A stretch of 31,360 nt of DNA from a bacterium (GTDB taxonomy: Bacteria > Bacillota > Clostridia > Christensenellales > Aristaeellaceae). Each line of letters begins with the position of its first letter. The first letter of the stretch is position 1. Shown piece by piece: positions 1-7,363 of this stretch. A program made the position numbers and the translations under genes. The DNA lies in the NCBI GenBank assembly GCA_004563405.1, contig SFTH01000029.1:1-31360 (forward strand), read 5' to 3'. The notes below the pieces were generated by a model. It had not been told where the DNA came from. It ran no database searches and saw nothing but the letters and a program-made list of their open reading frames with translations.

Positions 1-140
1 AACTCGCCATCCACAAGTGGATGCACTTCCTTCTTTTCCCTTTCTTCTCCTGCATGAAGCCCTATTGCCTTGCTGCAATGGGGCTTCTTTGACAGGCTGA
101 GCCACCCGTTTGACGGGTGGTTATGCTTTGTGTCAAAGGC
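1..140 (-). mobile_element. Possible IS200/IS605-type element left end (partial)
   Basis: Three nested or adjacent hairpins are visible. CCACCCG (102-108) pairs with CGGGTGG (114-120) around a 5-nt loop. Around it, CTTTGACA (87-94) pairs with TGTCAAAG (131-138). A further hairpin lies at about 59-86, formed by a GCCCTATTGC-type arm and its G-U-tolerant partner. Read on the minus strand, the first hairpin is a foldback of the kind found at IS200/IS605 left ends. It is followed toward the window edge by a purine-rich stretch and possible GTG starts near position 20, which could be the start of a tnpA reading off the window. No transposase sequence is present, so this is inference from structure only. 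A terminator cluster is the alternative. Confidence 0.35.
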
Positions 141-280
141 GGCAAGCGGGCGCTTTTCGGGGTGCGGCGGCGGAGGGGCGCGGGGCGCGGGCGGAGGCGC
201 CCGGTGGGTTTTGTAACACTAAACTTTTGATCAAATAAAACGTGCACATACATTTAACATGCATATGGGGCCTGAATGTA

Positions 281-309
281 TTGACAGGAGGGGCTTCAGG
301 TGGTTTAAT
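281..309 (+). promoter_or_regulatory. Sigma-A promoter of the regulator-pot operon
   Basis: A perfect -35 TTGACA (281-286), a 17-bp spacer and -10 TTTAAT (304-309) lie in an AT-rich stretch. Transcription would start near 316, giving a leader of about 58 nt before the GTG of the XRE-cupin gene. Confidence 0.7.
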
Positions 310-321
310 AAAATGGCTTTT

Positions 322-344
322 GAAGTTTAGCAATTTTAAACTTC
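322..344. promoter_or_regulatory. Palindromic operator candidate for the XRE-cupin regulator
   Basis: A perfect 8-bp inverted repeat, GAAGTTTA (322-329) and TAAACTTC (337-344), has a 7-bp centre and lies just downstream of the predicted transcription start. A matching half-site, TAAACTT, occurs upstream at 220-226. XRE-cupin regulators usually bind such palindromes and often repress their own operon, so this is the natural autoregulatory site. Binding by this protein is inferred. Confidence 0.5.
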
Positions 345-373
345 CGCTATGTGGACGAAAGGAAGGACAACCT

Positions 374-916
374 GTGGAAATCGGCAATCAAATCCGAAGA
401 ATCCGTCTTCAGCGCGGGCTGACACAGGAGGAGCTGGCGGACCGCTGCGAGCTTTCGAAGGGCTTCATCTCCCTGCTCGAGCGGGATCTGACCTCCCCTT
501 CGCTGGATACGCTGGCAGATATACTGGAATCCCTGGGCACGGATCTCCCTTCCTTCTTCGCAAAGAGCGGCGAGGAGAAGATCGTGTTCGGCGAGGACGA
601 CATCTTCGTCAAGGAGGACGCCGAGCAGCTCCGGGGGCGCATCCGCTGGCTGGTGCCCTCGGCCCAGAAGAACCGCATGGAGCCGATCCTGGTGGAGATG
701 GCCCCCGGCGGCGAGACCGACGAGGACGACCCCCACGAGGGCGAGGAGTTCGGCTATGTGCTCTCCGGCAGCGTGAAGATCGTGGTGGGCGACCGGGTGG
801 AGCGGGTGCGCAAGGACGAGAGCTTCTATTTTCAGCCCACCGCGCCGCACAAGCTGGTGAACGCGGGCAAGAGCGTCTGCCGGGTGCTCTGGGTGAGCAC
901 GCCGCCGAGCTTTTAA
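374..916 (+). CDS. XRE-family transcriptional regulator with C-terminal cupin
   Basis: This is a 180-residue cytoplasmic DNA-binding regulator. Residues about 5-60 form an XRE helix-turn-helix (QIRRIRLQRGLTQEELA, then SKGFISLLERD). Residues about 105-178 form a cupin_2 barrel with the HEGEEFGYVLSG and FYFQPTAPH motifs. The GTG at 374 was chosen because AAAGGAAGGA lies at the right distance upstream and the protein then begins at the HTH; the in-frame ATG at 242 precedes the promoter. Its stop is 34 bp before potA, so it is probably co-transcribed. PuuR-like regulators of this architecture commonly sit ahead of potABCD in Firmicutes, which supports a role in polyamine-responsive control, although the ligand cannot be seen in the sequence. 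Autoregulation through the palindrome at 322-344 is likely. Confidence 0.9.
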   Translation: MEIGNQIRRIRLQRGLTQEELADRCELSKGFISLLERDLTSPSLDTLADILESLGTDLPSFFAKSGEEKIVFGEDDIFVKEDAEQLRGRIRWLVPSAQKNRMEPILVEMAPGGETDEDDPHEGEEFGYVLSGSVKIVVGDRVERVRKDESFYFQPTAPHKLVNAGKSVCRVLWVSTPPSF

Positions 917-950
917 TTCATTCCAATCGCATGCAAGGAGAGGGCGAACG

Positions 951-2027
951 ATGGTACAGGAAACGCGACTGATCGAGATCAAGGACGTATGCAAGAGCTT
1001 TGGCGATACGGAGATACTGCACAACATCAATCTCTACATCCGCAAGTGCGAATTCGTCACGCTTCTGGGCCCCTCGGGCTGCGGAAAGACCACGCTTTTG
1101 CGCCTGCTGGGCGGCTTTGAAACCCCCACCAGCGGCCAGATCTTCTTCGACGGCGCGGACGTGGCCGGACTGCCCCCCTACAAGCGGCGCATCAACACCG
1201 TCTTTCAGAAGTACGCGCTGTTTTCCCATCTCAACGTGTACGACAACATCGCCTTCGGCCTGAACCTCAAGGCCCCGGAGGCCTTCGGCGTGAAGAGCCG
1301 CGCCCAGAAGAAGGAGGAGATTCAGCGCCGGGTGGAGCGCATGCTCAAGCTGGTGAAGATGGAGGGCTACGAGAAGCGCAGCGTCAACTCCCTCTCCGGC
1401 GGCCAGCAGCAGCGCATCGCCATCGCCCGCGCCCTGGTCAACGAGCCGGAGGTGCTTTTGCTGGACGAGCCTCTGGGCGCGCTGGATCTGAAGCTGCGCA
1501 AGGAGATGCAGGTGGAGCTCAAGAGCATGCAGCAGCAGCTGGGCATCACCTTCATCTACGTCACCCACGACCAGGAGGAGGCGCTGACCATGTCGGACAC
1601 CGTGGCCGTGATGAACGGCGGCCGCATCCAGCAGATCGGCGATCCCAAGCGCATCTACGACGAGCCCAAGAACGCCTTCGTGGCCGACTTCATCGGCGAG
1701 AGCAACATCATCCCCGGTGTGATGCTGGAGGACGATCTGGTGGAGATGCTGGGCGTGGAGTTCCAGTGCGTGGACGAGGGCTTCGGCAAAAACGAGCCCG
1801 TGGACGTGGTGGTGCGCCCGGAGGACGTGATGATCGTGGGCGAGGACGTGGGCATGCTCACCGGAACGGTGGAGAGCGTGCTGTTCAAGGGCGTCCACTA
1901 TGAAATGATGATCGACACCGGCGCGATGCGCTGGAAGGTCCATTCCACCAGCATGCAGCCCGTGGGCAGCCGGGTGGGCCTGACCATCGTGCCCTTCAAC
2001 ATTCACATCATGCGCAAGGAGGCCTGA
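951..2027 (+). CDS. potA: Spermidine/putrescine ABC transporter ATP-binding protein PotA
   Basis: This 358-residue ATPase energises polyamine import on the cytoplasmic face of the membrane. Visible motifs are Walker A GPSGCGKTT (residues 40-48), the Q-loop region VFQKYALF, signature LSGGQQQR (148-155), Walker B VLLLDEP (168-174), and the switch histidine in YVTHDQEEAL. A C-terminal TOBE-type regulatory region (about 285-355) begins near VVVRPEDV. The start has AAGGAGAG upstream. The gene follows the XRE-cupin regulator by 34 bp and precedes potB by 3 bp. Length and order match the classical potABCD operon. TOBE-bearing importer ATPases of other specificities look similar, but the linked PotD supports polyamines. 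Confidence 0.93.
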   Translation: MVQETRLIEIKDVCKSFGDTEILHNINLYIRKCEFVTLLGPSGCGKTTLLRLLGGFETPTSGQIFFDGADVAGLPPYKRRINTVFQKYALFSHLNVYDNIAFGLNLKAPEAFGVKSRAQKKEEIQRRVERMLKLVKMEGYEKRSVNSLSGGQQQRIAIARALVNEPEVLLLDEPLGALDLKLRKEMQVELKSMQQQLGITFIYVTHDQEEALTMSDTVAVMNGGRIQQIGDPKRIYDEPKNAFVADFIGESNIIPGVMLEDDLVEMLGVEFQCVDEGFGKNEPVDVVVRPEDVMIVGEDVGMLTGTVESVLFKGVHYEMMIDTGAMRWKVHSTSMQPVGSRVGLTIVPFNIHIMRKEA

Positions 2028-2030
2028 GCG

Positions 2031-2843
2031 ATGAAGCGTCAATGGTATGCCATGCCCTACGCGCTGTGGATGCTGCTGTTCACGCTGGTGCCCCTGCTGT
2101 TCGTGGCCTACTACGCCTTCACGGACGGCAGCGGCGCGTTCACGACGGCGAACTTTGAACGCATCGTGCAGCCGGGGTATCTTCCGGTTCTGCTGACCAG
2201 CCTGAAGCTTGCGCTGTACTGCACGGTGATCTGCCTGCTGGTGGGCTATCCCACGGCCTACTTCCTGGCCAGCCGGGATTTTTCGGAAAACAAGATGCTG
2301 GTGGTGCTGATCCTCCTGCCCATGTGGATGAACTTTCTGCTGCGCACTTACGCCATGATGACGATCCTGGAGAACAACGGCCTGGTGAACACGGTGCTTG
2401 AGAAGCTCGGCCTCGCGAAGGTGCAGTTCATCGGAACCGAGGGCGCGGTGCTGCTTGGCATGGTGTACAACTTCCTGCCGTTCATGGTGCTGCCGGTGTA
2501 CACGGCGCTCAAGAAGATGGACGCAGGCGTGATCGAGGCGGCGGAGGATCTGGGCGCGAACCCCATCCGCGTGGTGCTGCGCGTGGTGGTGCCCCAGTCC
2601 ATTCCGGGCGTGATCTCCGGAATCACCATGGTGTTCATGCCGGCGGTCACTACCTTCGCCATCACCCGCCTGCTCTCCAACGGCATGATCTATCTGGTGG
2701 GCGACATGATTGAGGAATTCTTCATCACCGTCAACAACCGCAACGTGGGCAGTTCCCTGTCGCTGGTGATGCTGGTGCTGGTGCTCGTCTCCACGCTGCT
2801 GCTGCGCTCGATCAACCCCGAGCAGAAGGGAGGACGCGCATGA
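2031..2843 (+). CDS. potB: Polyamine ABC transporter permease PotB
   Basis: This 270-residue inner-membrane permease has about six hydrophobic segments, the first at residues about 10-30 (YALWMLLFTLVPLLFVAYYAF). The conserved cytoplasmic EAA loop, which docks with the ATPase, is visible as EAAEDLGANPIRVVLRVVVP. The family forms a heterodimer with PotC and receives substrate from PotD. The start lies 3 bp after the potA stop, with its ribosome-binding site inside the end of potA, and the stop overlaps the potC start by 4 bp (ATGA), both signs of translational coupling. Length is normal for PotB, and no disruption was seen. Confidence 0.92.
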   Translation: MKRQWYAMPYALWMLLFTLVPLLFVAYYAFTDGSGAFTTANFERIVQPGYLPVLLTSLKLALYCTVICLLVGYPTAYFLASRDFSENKMLVVLILLPMWMNFLLRTYAMMTILENNGLVNTVLEKLGLAKVQFIGTEGAVLLGMVYNFLPFMVLPVYTALKKMDAGVIEAAEDLGANPIRVVLRVVVPQSIPGVISGITMVFMPAVTTFAITRLLSNGMIYLVGDMIEEFFITVNNRNVGSSLSLVMLVLVLVSTLLLRSINPEQKGGRA

Positions 2844-3628
2844 TCCGCAAGTCTCGCGGCGCGGCCCGCGCCCTGAAGGGCACCTATCTGGCCCTGGTGC
2901 TCGCCTTTCTCTATCTGCCGATTCTGGTGATGTTCGCCCTCTCCTTCAACGCGAGCGTCTCCCGCGCCGAGTGGACGGGCTTTACGCTGGACTGGTATGT
3001 GAAGCTCTTCCACGACCAGAACATCATCAACGCCCTGAAGGTCACGCTGTCGGTGGCGGTGATCGCCACGGCGGTCTCCGTGGTCATCGGCACCCTGGGC
3101 GCCATCGGCATGTATTCCATGAAGAAGGGCTGGTTCAACCTGCTCTCCGCCGTGTCGAACATCCCCATGACCATGCCGGACATCGTGACCGGCGTGTCCC
3201 TGATGCTGATGTTCGTGTTCGTGAAGGTGCCCCTGGGGCGCACGACGATGATCATGGCCCACATCGCCTTCGACATCCCCTATGTGCTGCTCTCGGTGCT
3301 GCCGCGGCTGCAGCTGATGAACCCCAACCTCTACGAGGCGGCGCTGGATCTGGGCTGCAAGCCCTCCCGGGCGCTGACGAAGGTCATCATCCCGGAGATC
3401 GCCCCCGGCATCGTGACCGGCGGCCTGCTGGCCTTCACCATGTCCCTGGACGACTTCGTGATCTCCTACTTCACCTCCAACACCGACCAGAACCTGGCGA
3501 TGGTCGTGTATTCCGCGGCGCGCCGCGGCGTGGAGCCCACGATGTACGCCCTATCGGCGCTGATGTTTTTGTGCATCCTGACGCTTCTGCTGATCGTCAA
3601 CCGCCGAAGCGGCCTGGAGATCCTCTGA
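2840..3628 (+). CDS. potC: Polyamine ABC transporter permease PotC
   Basis: This 262-residue membrane protein is the second permease of the Pot transporter. It starts within the potB stop (ATGA overlap). It has a hydrophobic first segment at about residues 14-36, five further membrane segments, and the EAA loop EAALDLGCKPSRALTKVIIP that contacts PotA. The region SLDDFVISYF near the C-terminus is typical of PotC-type permeases. A 65-bp gap separates it from potD. The gap holds the potD ribosome-binding site AAGGAGG and no terminator, so potD belongs to the same transcript. Confidence 0.92.
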   Translation: MIRKSRGAARALKGTYLALVLAFLYLPILVMFALSFNASVSRAEWTGFTLDWYVKLFHDQNIINALKVTLSVAVIATAVSVVIGTLGAIGMYSMKKGWFNLLSAVSNIPMTMPDIVTGVSLMLMFVFVKVPLGRTTMIMAHIAFDIPYVLLSVLPRLQLMNPNLYEAALDLGCKPSRALTKVIIPEIAPGIVTGGLLAFTMSLDDFVISYFTSNTDQNLAMVVYSAARRGVEPTMYALSALMFLCILTLLLIVNRRSGLEIL

Positions 3629-3693
3629 TCCCCGGCCCCCGAATCCGTTCCCCGGAGTTATCTCTATTTATAAACCAAGGAGGAAACACGACC

Positions 3694-4836
3694 ATGAAAA
3701 AAATCGCACTGCTTCTCTGCCTGGTGATGGCTGTTTTTGCCCTCTCCGCCTGCGGCAACACCGCGAAGGAGACCGCCGAACCCACCGCCGCGGCCCAGAG
3801 CGCCGAAGCCACGGATGCGGCGGAGGCGACGGACGCGCCCGCGGCCCAGACCGCCGCGAAGACGGACGTGGAGCTGACGGTTTTCAACTGGTATGACTAT
3901 ATCGACCCGGCGGCCATCGAGCTCTTCGAGCAGGAGACCGGAATTTCCGTGAAGTACTGCAACTTCACCACCAACGAGGAGATGTACACCAAGCTGGAGG
4001 CCGGCGCGGGCACTTACGACGTGCTCTTCCCCTCCGACTACATGATCGAGCGCATGATTCAGAACGACATGCTCGAGGAGCTGGACGTGGCGAACATGCC
4101 CAACCTGGAGAACCTCATCGACCGGGTGAAGAACCCGGACTACGACCCCGAGGGCAAGTACTCCGTGGCCTACATGTGGGGCACGCTGGGCATCCTGTAC
4201 AACACCGAGATGGTGGACGGCGAGATCACCAGCTGGAGCGCGCTCTTTGACGAAAAGAACGCCGGAAACGTGATCATGATGAACTCCATGCGCGACACCA
4301 TCGGCATCGCGCTGAAGTATCTGGGCTACTCCCTGAACACCCGCGACGAGGCCAAGCTCAACGCGGCCAAGGACGTGCTGGTCAAGCAGAAGCAGGACAA
4401 GATCGAGTGCGGCTACCTGCTGGACGAGACCAAGGACAAGATGGTGGGCGGCGAGGCCGCCATCGGCATCGTCTACTCCGGCGACGCCCAGTACGCCATC
4501 GAGAAGAATGAGAGCCTGCGCTATGTGGTGCCCGAGGAGGGCAGCAACATCTGGGTGGACGGCATGTGCATCCCCAAGGGCAGCAAGAACAAGGCGGCCG
4601 CCGAGCAGTTCATCGACTTCATGTGCCGCCCCGACGTGGCCCAGATGAACTTTGACTACATCTATTACTGCTCCCCCGTCCAGCAGGTCGTGGACGGCCT
4701 GAGCGAGGAGGACGCAGCGATGGATACCATCAACCCCTCTCCGGAGGTCTCCGACCGCTGCGAATTCTTCAACGACGTGGCCGACTGCATGGATCTCTAT
4801 GAGAGCGTGTGGATGGAGGTGCGCCTGGCCCGCTGA
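3694..4836 (+). CDS. potD: Polyamine-binding lipoprotein PotD
   Basis: This 380-residue extracytoplasmic receptor feeds PotABC. The N-terminus is a lipoprotein signal (MKKIALLLCLVMAVFALSAC) with lipidated Cys20, followed by a low-complexity Ala/Thr/Glu linker to about residue 62. The mature domain begins at LTVFNWYDYIDP, the usual start of spermidine/putrescine-binding proteins. Further family segments include TYDVLFPSDYMIERM, YMWGTLGILYN and a VVPEEGSNIWVDGMCIPKGS stretch near the ligand site. The ATG at 3694 has AAGGAGG upstream; longer readings in the same frame run back into potC. The gene ends the operon and is followed 28 bp later by a strong terminator. Confidence 0.93.
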   Translation: MKKIALLLCLVMAVFALSACGNTAKETAEPTAAAQSAEATDAAEATDAPAAQTAAKTDVELTVFNWYDYIDPAAIELFEQETGISVKYCNFTTNEEMYTKLEAGAGTYDVLFPSDYMIERMIQNDMLEELDVANMPNLENLIDRVKNPDYDPEGKYSVAYMWGTLGILYNTEMVDGEITSWSALFDEKNAGNVIMMNSMRDTIGIALKYLGYSLNTRDEAKLNAAKDVLVKQKQDKIECGYLLDETKDKMVGGEAAIGIVYSGDAQYAIEKNESLRYVVPEEGSNIWVDGMCIPKGSKNKAAAEQFIDFMCRPDVAQMNFDYIYYCSPVQQVVDGLSEEDAAMDTINPSPEVSDRCEFFNDVADCMDLYESVWMEVRLAR

Positions 4837-4863
4837 CGGGCCGCGCACGCGCGAAGGAAGGAT

Positions 4864-4906
4864 GCGCGCCGTTTGGTTGCAATGTGCGACCGGACGGCGC
4901 GCTTTT
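4864..4906 (+). terminator. Rho-independent terminator of the pot operon
   Basis: A long hairpin pairs GCGCGCCGT (4864-4872) with ACGGCGCGC (4894-4902). The inner bases also pair with G-U tolerance down to a small loop. TTTT follows at 4903-4906. It lies 28 bp after the potD stop. Confidence 0.8.
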
Positions 4907-4914
4907 GCATGCGG

Positions 4915-5072
4915 CCTGTGAACGGCGAGGGAGGCTGTGGATGAACGGGGAAGACTGTGGACAGAGCAGGAGGGCTGTGAACGCGCGGAAGGGGTTGTGG
5001 ACGGGCCGGGAAGGCTGCGGATGAATGGGGAAAGCCGTGGAGGAATTGAAGGGCTGTGGACGGGCGGCGGTT
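4915..5072 (+). repeat. Eight degenerate 20-bp tandem repeats with DnaA-box-like cores
   Basis: A core resembling GCTGTGGAYG recurs with core starts at about 4915, 4934, 4954, 4974, 4994, 5014, 5034 and 5053, which gives 19-20-bp steps. Several copies contain TGTGGA or TGTGAA followed by Y/A/C positions, resembling the reverse complement of a DnaA box (TGTGGATAA, or TGTGGACAA in GC-rich bacteria). None is a perfect match. The period is not a multiple of three and no good gene overlaps it, so this is probably non-coding. It fills most of the 306-bp gap between potD and the next gene. A weak -10-like TACACT follows at 5097-5102. Confidence 0.7.
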
Positions 5073-5142
5073 TACCTTCGGTTGATGTTGGCGTGCTACA
5101 CTGAAGCTGCGGGCCCGGGCGGCCGCGCGGAAGGGGTGCGAC

Positions 5143-5808
5143 ATGGAGCGAAATGATCTGCGCGAGCGGCGCTTTCAGAAGATCAACCGGGCGTTCGTGG
5201 CGCTGTACTGCCTGACCGGCTGCGCGCTGGCGGCGGTATACGCGCTGCGGGGCGACGGCTATCATCTGGGCGTGTGCCTGGGCACGCTGGCAATTCCGGC
5301 GGCGATGGCGGCGTTTTACCGCCTGCTGCGCCTGGAATATGCCCATCAGATGAACTTTCTGATCCTCACATTCACGGCGCTGGCCTATACGCTGGGCTCC
5401 GGCCTGGACTTCTACCGGCGCTTTCCGGGCTACGACAAGCTGGTGCACATGCTCTCCGGCGCGCTGGTGAGCCTGATGTGCATGGCGCTGTTCTGCGCGC
5501 TGCGGCCCGGCGGGCGGCCGGGGCGGCGGGAGCTGCCGCTGCTGCTGGCGTTCACCTTCTTCGGCTCCATGGCCGTGGCGGGGCTGTGGGAGATCGGCGA
5601 ATACGCGCTCTCCCTCATCACCGGGCGGGATTTGCAGAACGTGGCGGCCACCGGCGTGGGCGACAGCATGCGGGACATGATCGTCTGCATGATCGGCACC
5701 CTCGCCACCCTGCCGGCCGCCGCGCATCTCGTGGACGGGCGATGCAGGCTGTTCTCCGGCGCGGTGCACGCCTTCGGGGAGAAGAATCTCTGGGAGGGTG
5801 CGAAGTAA
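5143..5808 (+). CDS. DUF2238/YjdF-like integral membrane protein
   Basis: This 221-residue protein has about six predicted membrane helices: residues roughly 15-33, 43-60, 69-88, 101-120, 130-150 and 175-195. Conserved-looking polar motifs lie between helices: LDFYRRFPGYDKLVHMLSG, GLWEIGEYA and GDSMRDMIVCMIGTL. This pattern of DKLxH, WEIxE and a GD/D motif before the last helix resembles DUF2238/YjdF family proteins, whose function is not established. The start is the ATG at 5143, preceded by a purine-rich GGAAGGGG. It is transcribed separately from pot because a terminator and the repeat array lie between them. No function is assigned. Confidence 0.7.
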   Translation: MERNDLRERRFQKINRAFVALYCLTGCALAAVYALRGDGYHLGVCLGTLAIPAAMAAFYRLLRLEYAHQMNFLILTFTALAYTLGSGLDFYRRFPGYDKLVHMLSGALVSLMCMALFCALRPGGRPGRRELPLLLAFTFFGSMAVAGLWEIGEYALSLITGRDLQNVAATGVGDSMRDMIVCMIGTLATLPAAAHLVDGRCRLFSGAVHAFGEKNLWEGAK

Positions 5809-5844
5809 AATATTCGATTTACAAAAATACTTTCGAGAAAACTA

Positions 5845-5873
5845 TTGACTTTTGCCCCCTCCGGGTGTAAGAT
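5845..5873 (+). promoter_or_regulatory. Promoter of the leuB T-box transcript
   Basis: -35 TTGACT (5845-5850), 17-bp spacer, -10 TAAGAT (5868-5873) in an AT-rich stretch just after the membrane-protein gene. The predicted start near 5880 matches the beginning of the T-box leader. Confidence 0.65.
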
Positions 5874-5879
5874 AGAGCC

Positions 5880-6161
5880 CGTCAAACGGAACGCATTGAC
5901 GGGGAAGAGTAGGTCGCAGTCCCTCCCTTCAGAGAGCCGCGGTTGCTGGAAGCGCGGTGGGAGGCGCGGCGCGAACTGGCCCCACAGCGGCCCCGCCGAA
6001 CCGGAGAAGTAAGCGGGGACGGGTTCTCCCGTTACAGAGGCAGGGGTTACGCTTTATGCCGTACCCGGACGAGCGGCATCCCTCCGGGGATGAATGAGAG
6101 TGGTAACGCGGTGTGGATACATCGTCTCTTCGTGCGCAGGCACGCGGAGGCGAATTTTTTT
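5880..6161 (+). promoter_or_regulatory. T-box leader, leucine specifier, upstream of leuB
   Basis: The leader carries the T-box signatures in order: a GAAGAGTA S-turn-like element near 5905, an AGAGAG element near 5931, a GGTTGCTGG region, and a GCGCGAA segment followed by a candidate specifier CTG (5976-5978, Leu). The antiterminator/T-box sequence is GAGTGGTAACGCGG (6098-6111), whose TGGT (6101-6104) would pair with a tRNA 3' end having discriminator A, as tRNA-Leu has. An intrinsic terminator ends the leader. Uncharged tRNA-Leu would favour antitermination, switching leuB on during leucine shortage. The specifier was assigned by eye and agrees with the downstream gene. Confidence 0.88.
6123..6161 (+). 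terminator. T-box-controlled terminator before leuB
   Basis: CGTCTCTTCGTGC (6123-6135) pairs, with G-U pairs and one mismatch, to GCACGCGGAGGCG (6140-6152) around a 4-nt loop. Seven T residues follow at 6155-6161. This is the alternative structure to the antiterminator just upstream. Confidence 0.8.
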
Positions 6162-6221
6162 GCCCGCCGCGCAGAAAAAACGCAGACTTCCGAACACCAA
6201 CAGGCAAAGGAGCCGAGAATT

Positions 6222-7292
6222 ATGGAAAAGACCATCGCAGTCATTCGGGGCGACGGAATCGGTCCCGAAATCGTAGAGCAGGCCCTGCGGGTGCTGGGCC
6301 GGGTGGAGGCGCGCTTCGGCCACCGCTTCCACTATGAGGACGTGTGGATGGGCGGCTGCGCCATCGACCGCTTCGGCAGCAGCTTGCCGGACGAGATGCT
6401 GGAGGCGGCCCGCAGGGCGGACGCCGTGCTGCTGGGCGCGGTGGGCGGCCCCAAGTGGGACAACGTGGACAAGAACAACCGGCCGGAGAAGGGCCTGCTG
6501 CGCCTGCGCGCGGGCCTGGGCCTCTATGCGAACCTGCGCCCGGCGCAGATCTTCCCCCAGCTGGCCTCCGCCTCCCCCCTGCGGGAGGACATCGTGGCCC
6601 GGGGCATCGACTTTCTGATCGTGCGCGAGCTCACCGGCGGCATCTACTTCGGCGAGCACTCCACCGGCGAGGAGGGCGGCGAGGCCGTCGCCAGCGACGT
6701 GCTGAGATACTCCGAGGGCGAGATCCGCCGCATCGCCCGCCAGGGCTTCGAGGCTGCCCGCAAGCGCCGGCGGAAGCTCTGCTCCGTGGACAAGGCGAAC
6801 GTGCTGGATTCCTCCCGCCTGTGGCGCAGGATCGTGGGCGAGATGGCCGCGGACTATCCGGACGTGGAGGTCAGCCACATGTATGTGGACAACTGCGCCA
6901 TGCAGATCGTGCGCAACCCCGCCCAGTTCGACGTGATCGTCACGGAGAACATGTTCGGCGACATCCTCTCTGACGAGGCCAGCATGATCACCGGCTCCAT
7001 CGGCATGATTCCCTCCGCCAGCCTGGGCGAGGGCGGACGGGGCCTGTACGAGCCCATCCACGGCTCCGCGCCGGACATCGCCGGTCAGGACGTGGCCAAC
7101 CCCGTGGGCACCATCCTCTCCGCGGCGATGCTGCTGAGATACTCCTTCGGCCTGGGCGCCGAGGCCGACGCGGTGGAGGCGGCCGTGTCCTCCGTTCTCG
7201 AGGAGGGCTGGCGCACGGCGGACATCTGCGCCCCCGGCGCGCAGAGCGTGGGCTGCAGGCGCATGGGCGAGCTGATCGCAGAGCGCATTTAA
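6222..7292 (+). CDS. leuB: 3-isopropylmalate dehydrogenase LeuB
   Basis: This 356-residue cytoplasmic enzyme oxidatively decarboxylates 3-isopropylmalate with NAD in leucine synthesis. Visible family features are the N-terminal IAVIRGDGIGPEIV, GAVGGPKWD, LRARxGLxxNLRPA (LRLRAGLGLYANLRPAQ), the RELTGGIYFGE substrate-binding motif, DKANVLDSSRLWR, the VDNCAMQIVRNP segment, and the metal/NAD region TENMFGDILSDEASMITGSIG followed by HGSAPDIAG. The start ATG has AAAGGAG nine bases upstream; longer upstream readings run through the T-box. The other leucine genes (leuA, leuC, leuD) are not adjacent, so leuB stands apart under its own leucine T-box. It is probably co-transcribed with the downstream carrier. 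Confidence 0.95.
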   Translation: MEKTIAVIRGDGIGPEIVEQALRVLGRVEARFGHRFHYEDVWMGGCAIDRFGSSLPDEMLEAARRADAVLLGAVGGPKWDNVDKNNRPEKGLLRLRAGLGLYANLRPAQIFPQLASASPLREDIVARGIDFLIVRELTGGIYFGEHSTGEEGGEAVASDVLRYSEGEIRRIARQGFEAARKRRRKLCSVDKANVLDSSRLWRRIVGEMAADYPDVEVSHMYVDNCAMQIVRNPAQFDVIVTENMFGDILSDEASMITGSIGMIPSASLGEGGRGLYEPIHGSAPDIAGQDVANPVGTILSAAMLLRYSFGLGAEADAVEAAVSSVLEEGWRTADICAPGAQSVGCRRMGELIAERI

Positions 7293-7300
7293 GGCGGGGC

Positions 7301-7344
7301 CGTTCGGTTTCCATACAATAACCCGTTTGGTTTCCATACAATAA
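7301..7344 (+). repeat. Tandem 21-bp direct repeat between leuB and the carrier gene
   Basis: Two copies of a CGTTYGGTTTCCATACAATA-type sequence (7301-7321 and 7324-7344) differ at one base and are separated by CC. They occupy most of the 71-bp gap. Each contains a TACAAT that could serve as a -10, but no convincing -35 lies upstream. The repeat may be an operator or a local duplication. Confidence 0.75.
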
Positions 7345-7363
7345 TCTGAAGGAGGGTTTCCTC

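Noticed and set aside
918..2042. Long histidine-rich minus-strand frame across potA
   Set aside because: It is the antisense shadow of a GC-rich gene; the plus-strand ABC ATPase has all family motifs.
4809..5024. 71-codon frame over the 20-bp repeats
   Set aside because: The repeat period is not a multiple of three, and the frame overlaps the potD end and its terminator.
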